Source: Bacteriovoracaceae bacterium UBA4096
GTDB lineage: Bacteria; Bdellovibrionota; Bacteriovoracia; Bacteriovoracales; Bacteriovoracaceae
Direction of reading: 5' to 3'
Assembly (NCBI GenBank): GCA_002381945.1
Contig: DFXY01000040.1
Span: 9,058-36,893, forward strand
Length of the DNA stretch: 27,836 nucleotides
The notes beneath the pieces were generated by a model, which saw only the letters and a program-made list of their open reading frames with translations, did no database searches and was not told where the DNA came from. Below are positions 8,140-17,051 of this stretch, piece by piece. The position numbers and the translations under genes were made by a program. How positions within the stretch are numbered: position 1 is the stretch's first letter; every line of letters begins with the position of its first letter.

Positions 8140-11100
8140 ATGAAACAAAGAAAACTGGCCCCATTTCTAGCTGTCGTTATCAGTTTGGAATTAATGGTCA
8201 CACCTGCCCTAACTTTTGCAGAGGAAAAGAAAACTTCCACCGCACAAGTCATCAATGGAACCGCAGAGGCCATTGGTACAGGTATTCAGGTCATGGGTCA
8301 GATCTGGGGAGCTGCTAATAATGCAAACCAGGCCAATAGTCTTAACACTCAAACTACTTTTGACATGCAGAAGCTGCAGGATCAGCAAACTCCACAGCCT
8401 GATAAATATTTTAATCCTCAAAAGCTCTCTAAGATTCCGGGCCTTGCCAATTATCTGGCACTCAATAACATCAATCCGCAAATGCTTGACTGTAAAACCC
8501 TTCCCACAACTCTTCATGAAGCAAGACCTGAGGTTTGTCGATTAGGCGTTACAAATGATAGTGGTGCTCCTCCACAGGCCCAGCTCACTCAAATGTTCAC
8601 TTATTATAACCAGTACTTTCAAGTTAGTAAGATGTACAAAAACTTCAGTGCTGATAGTAACTCTGAAGGTCAAGCCTTTGGTGTGGGTTGTATGAAAAAT
8701 GCCATGCAGATCCTGAATGGATTTTTTAAATACCGCATTGATGAGCTGGATAAGTTAACTACCAATCTTGAGGCCATGAACAATCAATTCCGTGAAGCTT
8801 CGCGGGCCGATCTGGATGCCATTGAAGAAACCGTTGCTGTCCTGGATGGTGGTTCCGATATGGCCGATAAAGTAAGAAGTAAAAACCCGGATCTTTTTGA
8901 TTTTGCAAAAAGATTTGATAACCCTGCATGTAAATCCATGCAGACGGGCGATGCCTTTAATGAAGCCGGATCCAGTGGTGGTCTTAACCAGATTAAAAAG
9001 AATCTTAAAGAATCTTTAACTGCTAAAGTTGGAAAGTTTTCGGGCGAATCTTATGCTCAATCACATTCAGCGGTAGTTGAGGACATCAATAAGCTGGCAG
9101 ATAAAGTTTCAAAACAGTTTGAACTTAGTTATTCGGGCATTGCTAATAACCCAGCGGCCTATGGTGGTTTTTTAAGTAACTTGAAGAATCTGGTGAGTTC
9201 ACCGAATAATCTTAATAGTGCATTAAGCCCGGATTTATTCTCAGAAGTTCAGACCAAATTCAATGAGAGCTTCCTTAAAATCAATGAAGAAAGATCTACC
9301 GTTGAATCAGAGTTAAAAGCTTACGACGCAAGTGCGGCAATTGGTCTGCTGGGAAATCTTAACAACAGTAGTTTTGAAGCAGAGGTTTCAACCATTGAAA
9401 ACCGAATTAAGAATACATGCTTAAGCAGCACTCTTGGTGACACTGATACTCTGTTAAGTAAAATTTACGATCCATCCGCTTCAGGTCATGCGAATCTGAA
9501 TGCTTCTAACTTCTTAAAAGATAAACTTAAACAGATCATTGAAAATGGTGACACCAGCATTGAGAAAAAACTGAGTGAGCTAAAGTCGCTTGAGTCTCAG
9601 ACAAATTCCCGTTACTACATGAAGATGGAGAACTCTTATGAAGTTCAGGAGCTGGACGCCAATGGCAACCTGACAACAAGAGTAATTGGGGCTTCTTCTA
9701 ACCGCACACCAAGTGTCTTTTTCTCTGATATTATCAAAAACTGTAATGCCCAATTTAAGGCAAACAATCTGAACAATAAACTTTCAGGAGCTGCTGCGAT
9801 TAAGAAACTTCGTCAGCTTAATCAGGACTATAAGAAGCTTGCCAAAAATCAGGCATCTGATATGAAGAGTGAGCTTCGTAAGAAACTCATTGAATGTAGT
9901 AGCCCCGAAGAGGCCAACAACTCTGTTGCAGGTTCATGTACTCCGGATCGTTTCAATACATCTTCAGCAGGTTTCTGTGCCAATGCTGCTCTTTCATGTT
10001 CTAAGAACATGCAGGCCTGTTCTCAACAAGCTGATAACTACGTTAAAGAAGTTAAAGCTCAGAAGACGGCCCGTGTGAATAATTACAAGGCCCTCGTTCA
10101 AAAGAACAAGCAGGACATTGTTAAGATTTTTGACTCCGCTCTTGCCCAGTACATGCGTGATGGTGAGGCCATGCGCGGACTATTTGGTGCAGGTTTCTCA
10201 TCCCCTGCTGGTATTCAGCGTGAAGTGCCTGAAGGTCAACGTTACCTGGGTGAATTTATCGCAGCAACCGGAAACTCTCCAGATGGACGCCTCCTACTGG
10301 AAGACCCTGATAAATATGTTGAAATGTTCAAAGGAAATATCGCTCTGTTAAAAGAGAGTGTCAAAAAACAACAAGATCAAATTCTTGGTGGAGAATCGGT
10401 CAGTGGTAATGGTCAGGGACTTCTTGCTGACCATATCAAAAAGACTGAAAGAAACTACCGTGATGTTTATCGGGAAGCTGAACAAATTGCCGAGAACTGT
10501 CGTCGTAACCACGATGATTCAGTCCGAGCTGCAGAAGCGGCCAGAGCGAAACAAGCGGAAGAGCATCAAAAGAAAATGTCGGAGTTGGGTGAGAAACTCC
10601 CTAAATTCTGTGAAAAATTTAAAAGTGCAATGGGAACTGATCCACGACCAGCTTGTCGGTCTATGAAAGATGACTTTTTTAATGCCGCTTACTCAGCAGC
10701 TCAACAAGCACGACAAAGTGAAGACTATGAAGCCATTTCACAGTTTGAAGAAGTTTGTAGTGGATTTAATAATTCTTCTGAATCAGGATCCTCTGAAAGT
10801 GTTCAAAGGTTAGATCCAGATGCTATGTGTGCCAAGCTTCCGAAAACAAATCGATATTGCGTTGCTTATGATGAGGAATTCAAAAAAACAAGCTGTCAAA
10901 AGTCGACAACCCAAATTAACGGATCAACTGTTACTTCCGGTGGTTGTGAAGATTTGATAAAATCAATCACCCTTGCATATAACAACGCATTTCCTACTTC
11001 TTCGACTCCTGGAAACTCATCGGAGCTGGCATCTGCCGCAACCTCTGCCCCAAGTTTCTGTGAAGCCGCGGACAATTCAAACAACAGGTCTAACATAGGT

Positions 11101-11166
11101 AAGGCGTTGATGAATTTCGGAAATACAATATCAGCTGATCTAAACAATGCCGCCAGAGGCTATTAA
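8140..11166 (+). CDS. Large exported protein, Cys-containing and helix-rich, unknown family
   Basis: Not recognised. The 1008-residue product starts with a clear Sec signal peptide: basic MKQRK, a hydrophobic core, and an Ala-x-Ala-like site at about residues 25-27 (TFA before EEKK). The ATG is supported by AAGGGA about 6 nt upstream. The mature protein has 20 cysteines, an even number, consistent with disulfides in the periplasm or outside. Long Lys/Glu/Gln-rich stretches (about residues 255-480, 600-690 and 770-870) look helical or coiled-coil. No membrane span follows the signal peptide, and no catalytic motif was seen. The C-terminal 150 residues are Ser/Asn-rich with closely spaced cysteines. 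It is first of three same-strand genes (with the protease-like lipoprotein and a small anchored protein) separated by only 52 bp, so a shared transcript and role are likely but unproven. Confidence 0.85.
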   Translation: MKQRKLAPFLAVVISLELMVTPALTFAEEKKTSTAQVINGTAEAIGTGIQVMGQIWGAANNANQANSLNTQTTFDMQKLQDQQTPQPDKYFNPQKLSKIPGLANYLALNNINPQMLDCKTLPTTLHEARPEVCRLGVTNDSGAPPQAQLTQMFTYYNQYFQVSKMYKNFSADSNSEGQAFGVGCMKNAMQILNGFFKYRIDELDKLTTNLEAMNNQFREASRADLDAIEETVAVLDGGSDMADKVRSKNPDLFDFAKRFDNPACKSMQTGDAFNEAGSSGGLNQIKKNLKESLTAKVGKFSGESYAQSHSAVVEDINKLADKVSKQFELSYSGIANNPAAYGGFLSNLKNLVSSPNNLNSALSPDLFSEVQTKFNESFLKINEERSTVESELKAYDASAAIGLLGNLNNSSFEAEVSTIENRIKNTCLSSTLGDTDTLLSKIYDPSASGHANLNASNFLKDKLKQIIENGDTSIEKKLSELKSLESQTNSRYYMKMENSYEVQELDANGNLTTRVIGASSNRTPSVFFSDIIKNCNAQFKANNLNNKLSGAAAIKKLRQLNQDYKKLAKNQASDMKSELRKKLIECSSPEEANNSVAGSCTPDRFNTSSAGFCANAALSCSKNMQACSQQADNYVKEVKAQKTARVNNYKALVQKNKQDIVKIFDSALAQYMRDGEAMRGLFGAGFSSPAGIQREVPEGQRYLGEFIAATGNSPDGRLLLEDPDKYVEMFKGNIALLKESVKKQQDQILGGESVSGNGQGLLADHIKKTERNYRDVYREAEQIAENCRRNHDDSVRAAEAARAKQAEEHQKKMSELGEKLPKFCEKFKSAMGTDPRPACRSMKDDFFNAAYSAAQQARQSEDYEAISQFEEVCSGFNNSSESGSSESVQRLDPDAMCAKLPKTNRYCVAYDEEFKKTSCQKSTTQINGSTVTSGGCEDLIKSITLAYNNAFPTSSTPGNSSELASAATSAPSFCEAADNSNNRSNIGKALMNFGNTISADLNNAARGY

Positions 11167-11179
11167 TCCGAGTTAATTG

Positions 11180-11209
11180 ATCGGTTGAGATTCTTAGATC
11201 TCAACCGAT
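11180..11209 (+). promoter_or_regulatory. Perfect 12-bp hairpin flush with a ribosome binding site
   Basis: ATCGGTTGAGAT (11180-11191), loop TCTTAG, then ATCTCAACCGAT (11198-11209), with no mismatch. The AAGG ribosome binding site of the next gene begins at 11210, directly after the stem. No T-tract follows on either strand, so it is not a standard intrinsic terminator. An mRNA-processing, stability or translation-control element, or an operator palindrome, are the options. Confidence 0.7.
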
Positions 11210-11218
11210 AAGGTTCAT

Positions 11219-13774
11219 ATGAGAGTGGTACGTCAGCGGATGATAAAACCTTTCAAAAATAAGTTTCCTGTAAGGAACTTATTCTTAATTCTTCCCCTAT
11301 TGGGAATCCTTTCTGCGTGTAATCCAACTGAAATCACCGGCAGTGGTGTTCGAAGCAATGTCATCAGCAATGATGGATCTTTTGATGGCAAGGCTTATGT
11401 TTATAAGGATAGTCCTGCTATCTTTGCTGGGAAAAATTATGGGCCTTCCAATCCTGATATGGGATCTTTTCTGGACAGGAATGCTGAACTCATAACTGAT
11501 AATACCAATCTAACCGGCGACTGTTCCATCGATCTATTTTTCTATGGCAATCATAAAGTGAGTCTGGAAGGTTGCTTGCGTGTTTTAAGCGACACCGATT
11601 CTACTCAGGTTGTTCCACGACTGGAAAATCGCACTTTCATTTTTAATCCGGGGACTCCGGAATTCTATCAAACCAACACTCTTTATCATTTATCCCTGGG
11701 TACAAACACATTCCTGAATAAACTTTCTTATGCGTATAACGAAATTCATGCACTTCCTCTTTCGATACCAAAATCTATTCCAAGTTATCTTCGTAATTCA
11801 AAGCTTTTCTGGTTTAAGGCCATGTCGAGCATTGATTCAAAATTATTTAAATATGATTACCTGACCGCTTTTGCAAATTGCACTGCTGAAGAAGGAGCGG
11901 CCTACTACTCGCCAGCAGGTCCAGAGTTATGTTTTGGTTTTCAATCGGAATATCCAGGCTTTCAATTTGTTCAAGATCCTTCAGTCATTTACCATGAACT
12001 GGGTCATGCTTTGGTTTCAGTCATGTTGAATATGAGAAATGGAACTTCTGCTTCAGATTATCATCTTTACCGCTCAGGCATGGGTTTTCTTGGATATGAT
12101 GAAGCTAAATCCATCAATGAAGGTATTGCGGATTATTATAGTTTCGTGATTAATAAGCGCACACATGTAGGTGAATGGGCCCTTGGCAAAACTTTTAAGC
12201 AGTCACGTGCTTTAGATGAAAGTGATCCCCTCCATATTAGTGGGATTGAAGAAACTCCCGAAGGCCGTTTATCTTATCCTCAGTACCTGCTCTATGATCC
12301 TAATAAACCGGATCGCATTTTGGAAGACGAGCATTATGCTGGCCAAATAGTGACTCATTATCTGGTGGCCTTAACTAAAACGCTCAAAAATGAGTGTAAC
12401 CTAACTTCTGAAAAAGATGGCGGACATGATAAAGTCACCTCTTACATGATGCTTCTTCTGGCCGAATCTTTAAGTGAGCTAGGAGATTTAAAGGCAAAAG
12501 GCGTTGATGATTTTGGAGCTCCATTTGCATCAAACATTTTCTTTAATAACCTGGATGATAAAAACTCGTGGTTATGGTCACAAACAGTCAATCCTATCAC
12601 CTACCGTAAGTTTTTTCAGGTATTCGCCAAGAATATCTATAAATACATCACAGGAAACCTTTGCCCTGGTTTTGAGAAGAACGAATCCGAAAAGCTTCTG
12701 GATGACTACGGCCTGTTATTGTTCAAAACTTATAACAATAACGGCAATTCAACTAAAGACCGTTCACTTGATTTTAACGATGCCGTTTATTTTATACCTA
12801 CTCAGGGCCTAACCCCGGTCTCAGAGGACAACAGAAGAAAATCTGTCCTCATTTCGAAACAACTTATTGAGCTTGCTCAAAAAACAACCACCCATAATGA
12901 ACGGGTTGGTTTTTACATTATCGATAATCGAAGTGATATAGATTTCTTTCTAAAACAATTACTTTTCAAAGGATTCACTGTTCCTCTTTCAACTGGCGTG
13001 GCGAGTGTTGATTATAACAATAACAACATTCTTATTTCTCCCGGAGAGGTCGTTGCAGTCATTCCTAACCTTCTCAATAATTCAAACAGCACCATGGCAG
13101 GAGTCCAACTTCTGGCGAATGACTGGGATCACGTTGATGTTGTCGATGAGGCCACAGGTAACTTTAAACCATGTGTAATTGACTCTGTGACGACAGTTGA
13201 TCAGGGGGCGGAATCAGGACGCACTTGTACCAGTACTGATACAGACTATCAGCGCTTAATAAAAAATCCATTAACCGGCAAATTCCCAACTCAAGCTGCT
13301 GCTCCAGTCTGCCTGGTTCAGCTTGAAGAAGGCACGAGTTCCCGCTGGGTATCTCAAAATGAATTCAGAAAGAAACAAGGTCTGTCATTATTAGATAAAG
13401 ACTGCTTGGGTTACACCTCTACTGGTTCTTCTGATAGTGACTTTACATTTAATCCACATGAGTGCCTGGTGAGATTCTTACCAAGTGCCAATGAAGCTTT
13501 CTTTTCAAGGATTGATTCTCAAAAGACATTTTATGAATCAGTAGTTAAAGTTTCAGACCAAGGCGAGTTTAATTACGGAAATTTATTAGTGATGGAAGTC
13601 AATAAATGGATTCCTCCGGGAACTAAATTCCGTTGTCGGATGCGTGCCCGTTTTAGTAACTGTTCAGACTGTTATACCGACGGAACAAATGCCAATGATG
13701 ATTTTTTAGATTATGAATACAATGGTAGTAAACCTTATAAAGTCATTAATTTTGATTTCGACGTAAATGAGTAA
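11219..13774 (+). CDS. Lipoprotein with zinc-metalloprotease (gluzincin-like) motif
   Basis: Secreted lipoprotein of 851 residues. A basic N-terminus and hydrophobic segment end in lipobox LSAC with Cys34, predicting lipid anchoring. HELGH at 259-263 is the zinc-binding and catalytic HEXXH motif. NEGIADYY, with Glu301, fits the third zinc ligand of gluzincins (an E-G-x-x-D-Y/F arrangement as in M4/M36-type peptidases). It therefore probably cleaves proteins at the cell surface or in the periplasm; substrates are unknown. The remaining 550 residues are unrecognised, apart from a Cys-rich tail (C-R-M, then N-C-S-D-C near the end). ATG 11219 has AAGG 5 nt upstream; an internal ATG at codon 8 would still keep the lipobox. 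A perfect hairpin precedes the gene, and it overlaps the next gene by 8 bp. Confidence 0.8.
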   Translation: MRVVRQRMIKPFKNKFPVRNLFLILPLLGILSACNPTEITGSGVRSNVISNDGSFDGKAYVYKDSPAIFAGKNYGPSNPDMGSFLDRNAELITDNTNLTGDCSIDLFFYGNHKVSLEGCLRVLSDTDSTQVVPRLENRTFIFNPGTPEFYQTNTLYHLSLGTNTFLNKLSYAYNEIHALPLSIPKSIPSYLRNSKLFWFKAMSSIDSKLFKYDYLTAFANCTAEEGAAYYSPAGPELCFGFQSEYPGFQFVQDPSVIYHELGHALVSVMLNMRNGTSASDYHLYRSGMGFLGYDEAKSINEGIADYYSFVINKRTHVGEWALGKTFKQSRALDESDPLHISGIEETPEGRLSYPQYLLYDPNKPDRILEDEHYAGQIVTHYLVALTKTLKNECNLTSEKDGGHDKVTSYMMLLLAESLSELGDLKAKGVDDFGAPFASNIFFNNLDDKNSWLWSQTVNPITYRKFFQVFAKNIYKYITGNLCPGFEKNESEKLLDDYGLLLFKTYNNNGNSTKDRSLDFNDAVYFIPTQGLTPVSEDNRRKSVLISKQLIELAQKTTTHNERVGFYIIDNRSDIDFFLKQLLFKGFTVPLSTGVASVDYNNNNILISPGEVVAVIPNLLNNSNSTMAGVQLLANDWDHVDVVDEATGNFKPCVIDSVTTVDQGAESGRTCTSTDTDYQRLIKNPLTGKFPTQAAAPVCLVQLEEGTSSRWVSQNEFRKKQGLSLLDKDCLGYTSTGSSDSDFTFNPHECLVRFLPSANEAFFSRIDSQKTFYESVVKVSDQGEFNYGNLLVMEVNKWIPPGTKFRCRMRARFSNCSDCYTDGTNANDDFLDYEYNGSKPYKVINFDFDVNE

Positions 13775-14285
13775 ACGTTATTACTACCTTATTCTGATTA
13801 TCATAATCGCTTTAGGAACATACCTACTCCTAAGACAGGATTCTGTTACTCCGACAGATGGACCCCTGAGTGCCAAACAATTCCCTCTCCCAAAGACAGA
13901 ATCGACAGAAGAAGATCCTTCCGACATTATTACCACTAATCCCCCTTTAGAGAAAAAAGAAAACACCCGGCCCGTCAATGCCGTTTCACCTGATTGGCAA
14001 ACTAAACTGGAGAATACTCTACGCACACAAGGTGGAGATTCAGTTAAAGATATAGAAATTAAAAAAGTCGATTCACGAGTCTGGACGCAAGATGGAGTTT
14101 CTCTCAATGTCGAATCAGTCATTGTGACAATCAAAAATCACTTAAACCAGACAACGACTTTTCGGCTTTTAGTGGATGCGCAAAATGGAAAGATCCTCAA
14201 CAATTGGGACCAGCCTATTATTGAGTATGCTGATCCAACACGACAACCGAGGATTAAAGTCGATCCTCGTTATCATAATGATTAG
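13767..14285 (+). CDS. Small membrane-anchored protein with PepSY-like C-terminus
   Basis: 172 residues. One hydrophobic span (about residues 5-23) forms an N-terminal anchor, followed by a Pro/Thr/Glu-rich linker to about residue 75 and a compact C-terminal domain. That domain ends in a strand pattern with VDAQNGKILNNW, which recalls PepSY domains, whose last strand typically reads V-D-A-x-T-G-x-I. PepSY domains occur in propeptides and inhibitors of M4-type metallopeptidases, and the gene overlaps the preceding metalloprotease-like lipoprotein gene by 8 bp, so a chaperone or inhibitor of that protease is a reasonable guess. The PepSY resemblance is by eye and weak. No terminator is visible downstream. 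Confidence 0.75.
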   Translation: MSKRYYYLILIIIIALGTYLLLRQDSVTPTDGPLSAKQFPLPKTESTEEDPSDIITTNPPLEKKENTRPVNAVSPDWQTKLENTLRTQGGDSVKDIEIKKVDSRVWTQDGVSLNVESVIVTIKNHLNQTTTFRLLVDAQNGKILNNWDQPIIEYADPTRQPRIKVDPRYHND

Positions 14286-14351
14286 TTCAATCTTACGAAT
14301 ATCATAAGTTGATTCCATCCCAATCTCAGTATTAAGCTCAACTCATTTCAT

Positions 14352-14356
14352 GGAGG
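14352..14356 (+). promoter_or_regulatory. Ribosome binding site that sets a TTG start
   Basis: GGAGG lies 5 nt before TTG at 14362. An in-frame ATG at 14350 overlaps this site and has no ribosome binding site of its own, so the TTG is preferred as start of the dehydrogenase. A weak promoter candidate upstream (TTGATT 14309, 15 bp, TATTAA 14330) would give a leader containing this site. Confidence 0.65.
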
Positions 14357-14361
14357 TAAGC

Positions 14362-15246
14362 TTGAAAACACATCCAATCAACTCTTCTACTATTGTCATT
14401 ACCGGGGCTTCAAGTGGCATTGGGAAAGCTGCAGCACTCCTGTTTGCCCGCGAAGGGGCCAATGTTGTGCTCGCTTCGAGAAGTGACACCATACTCCAGG
14501 AAATTGCCAGTGAATGTGAAAGCATGGGCGGTCAGGCCATTGCGGTGGAAACGGATGTCACTGACAAAAAATCTATCCAGCATCTTTTTGATACTGCAAT
14601 TTCATTCTTTGGAAAAATTGATGTTTGGATCAACAATGCTGGAGTTGGAGCAATTGGGGAATTTACTGAAACACCTTTAGAAGCTCACGAGCAGGTCATT
14701 AAAACCAATCTGCTGGGTCCACTGTATGGCGCTTATGTAGTCATGCCTTATTTTAAGGCCAGAGGAAAAGGTACAATTATTAATACCAATTCCACTGGTG
14801 CGTTCGTCGGCAATCCCTACACAGTTTCCTATAGTGCCAGTAAGTTTGGTTTAAGAGGTCTGTCCGAAGCTTTGCGGTATGAATTTAAAAAGTTTCCTGA
14901 AATACACGTTTGCGATATCTATGCCAGTTTCGTAGATAGTCCCGCTCATTCTCATGCCGCCAATTTTATAGGAAAAGAAATTAAACCCGCTAGGCCCTTA
15001 GTAGATCCTGAGCAAATGGCCCAGGCCATGATTAAATTGACCAAGACCCCTAGAGCTTCCTTTCATCTAGGCGCCCAGGATAGATTGGGTAGATTAGGTC
15101 ACGCCCTACTTCCTGAATTTACCGGAAAGATCATGGAAAAGGTTATGCGAACTTATTTTAAAAAGGCCAGAAGCATTCCCAAATCAGAAGGAAATCTCTA
15201 CCGCCCTGACTATGAAGAAACTCACATTCATGGCGGCTTCTCTTAA
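14362..15246 (+). CDS. Short-chain dehydrogenase/reductase (SDR family)
   Basis: NAD(P)-dependent oxidoreductase of the classical SDR fold, about 294 residues. The cofactor-binding TGASSGIG motif is near the N-terminus, NNAG follows near residue 87, and the catalytic Ser and Tyr-x-x-x-Lys (YSASK) near residue 155. Ser/Arg in VVLASRS after the second strand hints at NADP(H) preference. The C-terminal extension (about 100 residues past the active site, with a basic amphipathic end) is longer than in minimal 250-residue SDRs. The substrate cannot be told from sequence. I use the TTG at 14362; the ATG at 14350 would add four residues. The gene converges on metG and their coding ends overlap by 4 bp, with no terminator between. 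Confidence 0.9.
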   Translation: MKTHPINSSTIVITGASSGIGKAAALLFAREGANVVLASRSDTILQEIASECESMGGQAIAVETDVTDKKSIQHLFDTAISFFGKIDVWINNAGVGAIGEFTETPLEAHEQVIKTNLLGPLYGAYVVMPYFKARGKGTIINTNSTGAFVGNPYTVSYSASKFGLRGLSEALRYEFKKFPEIHVCDIYASFVDSPAHSHAANFIGKEIKPARPLVDPEQMAQAMIKLTKTPRASFHLGAQDRLGRLGHALLPEFTGKIMEKVMRTYFKKARSIPKSEGNLYRPDYEETHIHGGFS

Positions 15247-16946
15247 AGGGCCGCTTTCTCTTTTAACTTAAGATCCAGTTCTTCAATCACTTTAGGATCA
15301 ATCTTTGGCACTAACCCCTGAGGATCTACCTGAAGCTTGAAATCATGAGAGAAGAAATCCTTCATCCCACTCAAATCACCTTGATAAATTTTCTTAACCA
15401 GCTCACTTTCAGCACTTAAACCAAAATAAGAAAGAATTGATTTTGATAATTGCGGTAAATAAGGTGCAAAGAATGTTCCAATGATTAAAACGTAAGCGGT
15501 TGAGATGGCAATTGTTTCAGCTGCTCTTTCCTGATCAGTTTTGAATTCAGTCCAAGGAGCGCGTTCAGTAATAAATTGATTTACCTTCGCGCCCAGTCCC
15601 ATGATGTGTTCTTGCCCTTTCTTGATTTGGTAGGAATCAAGAAGCTCATGGTATTCCTTAACGAATTCATTTACGCCCTTCGCATGATCGGTGAAGAAAG
15701 CATCAAATTTCTGGGCCTTCGTTCCTTCCGGCCAGTTTTTAGCTGAAAATTTCATGGCACGGTTGATGAAGTTACCAATGTTATTGGCGAGTTCCGAATT
15801 GATCTTTAATTCCATTCCTTTCCAGGTAAAGCTCGAGTCAGATGTTTCTGGAATTAAAGAAGTCAGATAAAAACGAAGAGCGTCTGAACCAAACTGAGTT
15901 ATGGCCTCATCTGCATCCACATACCATCCCTTGGATTTAGAAAACTGCTTACCTTCCAGGTTTACATACTGGTTGGCAGGAAGATCAGATACAGGATTCA
16001 CAAACCCGGTTCCTAAACACATCACCGGGAAAATGATTGAATGGAAAATGATATTATCTTTCCCAATGAAATTTACAATTTTTACATCCCTGGATCCCCA
16101 CCAGTCTTTGATATGGTCTTCATTCGATCCGCTCTCTTTGAGGAACTGAGCAGTGTTAGAGACATAACCAATAGGTGCATCAAACCAAACATAAATTTTC
16201 TTGCCCTTGGCCTCAGGAAGAGGAACATCAATTCCCCAATCTAGATCGCGCGTGATGGCCCGATCAACCAGATTGTCTTTGGTCAGAGATTCAACAAAGG
16301 GTACAAGGTTTTTTCTCCAAAAAGGTTTTTTGGTCTCAAACCACTTCTGATGCTTTTCATGCATCTTTGACAGCATCAAATACCACTGGAAAGAATCCAC
16401 GGCTTCAACATGTTTGGAACCGCAGAATTTACAAACGGGGTTTATAAGTTTAAGCGGATCAATCCACGTACCACAATTTGGACACTCATCTCCTCTGGCC
16501 TCAGGATAATGGCATTCGTAACATTCGCCTTCGACAAATCTGTCAGGCAGCATATTTTTACAATCCTGGCACTGGAGCTGCTTTTCAGATTTCTTTTCAA
16601 TCAACCCTTTTCCCAAAAGATCGTGAAACCATTTTAGTGTTTCTTCTTTGTGATAAGGAGCTGAGGTTTGTCCAAAAAAATCAAATTTAATATCGTATTT
16701 TTCAAACAAGTCTCTATGGATTTTGTGCCACTCATTCACATATTCCTGATAGCTTTTCTTCGCCTTTTGAGCATTTTGCATGATGGCCACCCCGTGCTCA
16801 TCGGAACCAGAAATATGAATGGCCTTTTCGCCTTTGAGCTTTTTATGACGAGTAAAGATATCCGCCGGTAAATAAACTCCGGCGATATGCCCAAAATGAA
16901 TAGGCCCATTAGCATAAGGAAGAGCGGATGTGATCAAATACTTCAT
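15243..16946 (-). CDS. metG: Methionyl-tRNA synthetase
   Basis: Class I aminoacyl-tRNA synthetase that charges tRNA-Met with methionine in the cytoplasm, needed for initiation and elongation. The HIGH motif is HFGH at 17-20, and the KMSKS motif appears as FSKSK at 335-339. Four CxxC knuckles (Cys126/129, 142/145, 155/158, 172/175) mark the MetG1-type insertion with two zinc sites. The 567 residues cover the catalytic core and anticodon-binding helices (WTEF near residue 470) but lack the C-terminal dimerisation domain found in E. coli MetG. The ATG has GAGG 5 nt upstream. Its promoter is not clear; the 105-bp gap is shared with the divergent helicase gene. Confidence 0.97.
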   Translation of the reverse strand: MKYLITSALPYANGPIHFGHIAGVYLPADIFTRHKKLKGEKAIHISGSDEHGVAIMQNAQKAKKSYQEYVNEWHKIHRDLFEKYDIKFDFFGQTSAPYHKEETLKWFHDLLGKGLIEKKSEKQLQCQDCKNMLPDRFVEGECYECHYPEARGDECPNCGTWIDPLKLINPVCKFCGSKHVEAVDSFQWYLMLSKMHEKHQKWFETKKPFWRKNLVPFVESLTKDNLVDRAITRDLDWGIDVPLPEAKGKKIYVWFDAPIGYVSNTAQFLKESGSNEDHIKDWWGSRDVKIVNFIGKDNIIFHSIIFPVMCLGTGFVNPVSDLPANQYVNLEGKQFSKSKGWYVDADEAITQFGSDALRFYLTSLIPETSDSSFTWKGMELKINSELANNIGNFINRAMKFSAKNWPEGTKAQKFDAFFTDHAKGVNEFVKEYHELLDSYQIKKGQEHIMGLGAKVNQFITERAPWTEFKTDQERAAETIAISTAYVLIIGTFFAPYLPQLSKSILSYFGLSAESELVKKIYQGDLSGMKDFFSHDFKLQVDPQGLVPKIDPKVIEELDLKLKEKAAL

Positions 16947-17014
16947 ATAACCTCAAATAAAGGTATTTACAGATGGTTAAGTCTACAAAGTAAGGTCTTT
17001 TTTGTCTTTTGATT

Positions 17015-17043
17015 TTGACACTTTAACCCTCCTTTTTTATTCT
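17015..17043 (+). promoter_or_regulatory. Promoter of the helicase gene, predicted leaderless
   Basis: TTGACA (17015-17020), 17 bp, TATTCT (17038-17043). Only 8 nt separate the -10 from the ATG at 17052, so transcription should begin at or within about 2 nt of the start codon. There is no Shine-Dalgarno sequence before this ATG. Confidence 0.65.
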
Positions 17044-17051
17044 GCGGCCAC

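Noticed and set aside
11180..11209. The 12-bp hairpin as an intrinsic terminator
   Set aside because: No T-tract follows the stem on either strand.
16947..17010. Minus-strand promoter for metG (TTGTAG, 17 bp, TACCTT)
   Set aside because: Only 3 of 6 matches in each element; not distinguishable from chance in AT-rich sequence.
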